This document shows positions 60,577-64,000 of a stretch of DNA of 64,000 nucleotides, piece by piece. Numbering within the stretch: position 1 is the first letter of the stretch; every line of letters begins with the position of its first letter. Below the pieces are notes generated by a model that was given only the letters and a program-made list of their open reading frames with translations, was not told where the DNA came from and searched no databases. A program made the translations under genes and the position numbers. Origin of the DNA: Cenococcum geophilum 1.58 (taxonomy: Eukaryota > Ascomycota > Dothideomycetes > Gloniales > Gloniaceae); NCBI GenBank assembly GCA_001692895.1, contig KV748237.1, positions 558,001-622,000 on the forward strand, read 5' to 3'.

Positions 60577-63500
60577 CCATCTCCCTCCTCTTTATCTTCG
60601 TCCTTAAAGATTTAAAATATCTCTAAGTTATTTACTAGAGGTGTAATATCCGTCTAATTAATTTAGTTAATATTATTGCTTATTATACCTAAAGTAATTT
60701 CTTCTTCCTCGACTGCTTGTTATGCTCGCACTATTACTATAATATTATCTCTTAGTGAGATTATACCGTCTCCGTGTTCTCGCTATTTAAAAAAGGGGTT
60801 AGTTTATATTATATTGGCGAACCTATCTTCGCAATAACTGTCCTTTTATTTAAAGTGTACTAAAGTAAATATTTATTCGTCCTATAACGTTTGCTTTACT
60901 TTTAATACTAAATATACGCAACCTATTACTCTTAATAGTTGTCTAGTTCCCTAATTAATTTATCTTAAGGTCTTATGTTTAATCTGCTGCTACACAGCTA
61001 GATAATAAACTGTCTATTACTCTTACTAAATTGCGCTAATCTTAGGACGCTAAATAAAAGGCTGCTAATGCTTAGTAACAGGCTCTAGAGTCTTATTTAG
61101 CGGCGTCCGCTTAGCTAATCCGTCTTAAGAAGGTGCGTAAGAAGGTTTATTTTAAGGAGTAGAAACTTATAAAATAAGGTCTATAGAAACTAGGTAATAA
61201 AAAAACGGATTCTCCTCTAATAGAGAAAGAAATAGATCTAAGTAGCTTAGCAACTGCTCTTCTTAGGTCCCCCTTAGGTAACTTATTCTTTAGCGATCCT
61301 TCTTTATTAATACTGCCTAACCTAATCTCTTCTAATACTCCTGTACCTTTCCTATAGTGTTTTTTAGATTCTTTAGTGGCTTCTAGGTAGTTTTAGTATA
61401 GCCTATCTACTTAACCTCGTACTATATTTCATTATTAGTGTCCTTATAATTAATAATCTTTAAAACTTACTATTTATCTTCTTCCTATCCTCTATATATA
61501 TCTACTTTATAAACTAGTGGCTTAATATTCCTATATACTAGCTTTAGTATTATAATGTGCTATATAGGGTAGATCTTTATTTTGGCTAGTAGGTTTAACT
61601 TAAACGTAACTAGTAAAATCCTCTATATAATTTTAAAAGGTCTTAGTCTAACATAGTCCAATTTCTTACTTAGTTATTAACTCTTAAAATTTTTATATAG
61701 TAGCTATACTTTATCTCCCTCCTTAAGATCTGGTTCCTTAGATCTCTTAGCATTATAGTACTTTTTTATTCTTTCTTATACTTTCTTTACTAATTCTATA
61801 AGGTCTATATAAAAATTTATTAAATCCTTTATTCTTTCTTTAGCTCTACTACTTATTTTCTTTGCTTATTATAGTAATAATAATATTTTTAGCTTATATC
61901 CGTAATTTACCTTAAATAGTAATATGCCTATTCCTTTTTAAGGTGTTATATTATATATAAATTATATAACTAGTAATAGTAATACCTAATTATTCTATAC
62001 ATAGTTAATATAATGCCTTAAATACTACTCTAGCGTCTAATTTAATCTTTCCGTTTAGCTATCTATCTATAAATAATATGCGGTAAAAGTTACTACTTAA
62101 ATTCCTTACTCCGCTAAGAACACTTTTTAGAATACTACTATAAATCTTAGATCTCTATCCGATATAATCTTACTTAGTACTCCATATCTTATAAATACTT
62201 CTTTTACATAGATTTTAGCGATATCTTCCGCTAAGATTTCTTCTATATATGCTATAAAGTATCCCCACTTTATAAGCTTATCTACTATTACTAAGATCGC
62301 GTTATAATCTTATCCGGTAATAGGATCTTTTAATTTTAGTAACTTAATAATAAAGTTCCATAATATAACCTCCTATAGTCTCTCTAGTATTTTAATAGGT
62401 TGTAGCCCTCTATATAGCTTATACCTCGTTAGTTTATTTCTTTAGCAATCTAAATATTCTTTTATAACTTTTCTGGCTATCCTCTAGATTCTATTAATAA
62501 TATACTCCTCCTAAAGTCTTAACACTAAGCTTATAGCTCTATTATGTCCTTAAATTAATCCCTTATAGAAGTCTTCTATAAACTATTCTGCTATGCTTCT
62601 TAGGATATACTTTACTTCCCAATTTTCGTATATATCCGCCTATAGATTTTCTAGCTATACTTCTAGAATTCTTTATACCTAAAAGCTTTTTGGTATCTTA
62701 TAGACTTTTTCTAGTTTATTATTTTTCTAAGTTACTATAATTTTCGGATAATTATACCTAATTAATCCGTCTATATCTTTTTGTAATAAAGCCCCTAATA
62801 GCTTTTCCTTATTTTATAGTTTAGCTTTATGGCTTAAAGCATCTACCCGCATATTATCTATACCTTTAATATACTAAATCTTAAAATAGTATTCCGTAAG
62901 TATCTCTGCCCATCTAACCTATCTTTAGTTAAATTCCTTTATTATTAGAAATCCTATTAGGTTTTTATAATCTATCTTAACTATAAATAGTTTTTCTATA
63001 CCTTATAAGAATGCTCTCTATTTCTTTAATGCTATAACTATACCTAATAACTCCTTGTTATAAATGTTATAGTTTAACTCTAGTAGTGTTATCTTCTAAC
63101 TATAGTATGCCACTAGGTGCTATTTATCTTAATACCTTTATATAAAGTACGCCCCTAGTATATAGTTTAATGCGTTTATTTCTATAACCGTCTCTAGTCT
63201 TAGTTAATAGATCTTAAGAACTGGCTCCTAGGTAAATAACTCTTTAACTTTTTTAAAGAGTTCTTTTTACTTCTCTCCCTATACCTATAGTTCTTCTTTC
63301 TTTATTAACCGCGTAAATAGCTTAATATCCTTTAACTACTGTGCTATAAACCTTCTATANTAATTATAAAACCCTAAGAATAATCTTAACTATATAATGT
63401 TCTTTAGTTCCTACTAATTCACTATAGCCTTAATCTTCTTTAGATCTATACTAAGTTAGCCTAGTTTAATAATAAATCTAATAAAATTAGTCTTCTTAAT

Positions 63501-64000
63501 GAAGAACTTGCATTTTTTAATTACTACTAGTATCTATTCCTTTTATAGTCTCTTTAAAACCTATTTAATATATTCCCTGTATTCTTCCTTAGTTATTAAG
63601 TAGATAATAATATTATTAAGATATACTATAATAAATTTATCTAAGTATTCTCCTAATATATTATTAATATACTTCTAGAATATTACTAGTACGTTTATAA
63701 GCCTAAATTACATAATTAATAGTTTATATAGTCCTTCCTTTAACCTAAAGGCTGCCTTTTATTTATCGCCTTCCTTAATCCTAATCTAATAGTACGCCTA
63801 TCTTAGATTTATCTTTATAAAGATTTACGCATTATCTATTCTATTTTAGATTTTGCTAATTAAGGGTAAAGGATACTTATCCTTTCTAGTAATATTATTT
63901 AACTACCTATAGTTAATATACAGCCTTAGTTTGCCATTTTTTTTAGTACGAATAGTACTAGATAACCTGCTAATAACTATAATGGTCTAATATATCCCTT
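60577..64000 (-). pseudogene. Gypsy I: 3' internal region, chromodomain, integrase, RNase H, RT (runs off right edge)
   Basis: Minus strand. Purine tract complement 60577-60600; tail region to about 61310, including a conserved Lys/Arg-rich stretch near 61100-61200; chromodomain about 61320-61480; integrase about 61650-62800; RNase H and RT about 62870-64000, reaching the 'RQLN' region at the edge. This copy shows the empty site of copia A near 61650. Uninterrupted in the window, with RIP stops throughout. One ambiguous base at 63360. Confidence 0.85.

Overview
This is a block of fungal transposon heterochromatin with no intact gene. The sequence is very AT-rich, packed with TpA and poor in CpA/TpG. 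Every recognisable protein is interrupted by TAG/TAA where Gln (CAG/CAA) or Trp (TGG) is expected, catalytic Asp codons have become Asn, and LTR ends TG...CA have become TA...TA. This is the signature of repeat-induced point mutation (RIP). Together with the element types (chromodomain Ty3/gypsy, Ty1/copia, Tad1-like LINEs) it points to a filamentous ascomycete (Pezizomycotina). The species cannot be told from the sequence.

Most of the window is a set of elements inserted into one another, reconstructed from target-site duplications (TSDs) and from uninterrupted copies elsewhere in the window. The base layer (about 3.0-5.7 kb) is a RIP-mutated, non-transposon-like reading frame ('M'). Layer 1 is a chromodomain gypsy element 'G' (minus) inserted at 5660 and resuming at 49466. 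Layer 2 is gypsy 'E' (minus; LTRs 5693-6116 and 49038-49460; TSD AGTAG) inside G's LTR. Layer 3 is copia 'A' (minus, 7189-34988, TSD TAGTC) and gypsy 'F' (plus, 40285-48258, TSD CTATT), both inside E. Layer 4, inside A, is gypsy 'B' (plus, 9327-24401, TSD GTTTA) and copia 'D' (minus, 25303-31921, TSD GTATC). Layer 5 is a Tad1-like LINE 'C' (minus, 13858-20944, 14-bp TSD) inside B, and a 184-bp solo LTR (27685-27868, TSD GTTTC) inside D.

To the left (1-5.2 kb) are a further LTR element 'J' cutting gypsy 'K', a LINE 3' fragment, an internally deleted LINE and a second solo LTR. To the right (49.9-64 kb) are the rest of G, an ORF1-only LINE fragment, a second A-type copia 'H', an unrecognised degenerate segment (about 58.96-60.15 kb) and the 3' end of gypsy 'I', which leaves the window.

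The gypsy copies B, E, F, I and K are one family: 424-427-bp LTRs and a gag, protease, RT, RNase H, integrase, chromodomain order. Less-mutated islands are copia D, the 5' end of LINE C, two short inverted-repeat elements (36969-37136 and 54237-54375) and hairpin blocks in the copia elements. The most interesting leads are the M locus, the short inverted-repeat family with a 2-bp AT target duplication, a hairpin block shared by two different copia families, and the strong hexamer enrichment in copia D. No tRNA, rRNA, CRISPR array or prokaryotic-type regulation was seen.
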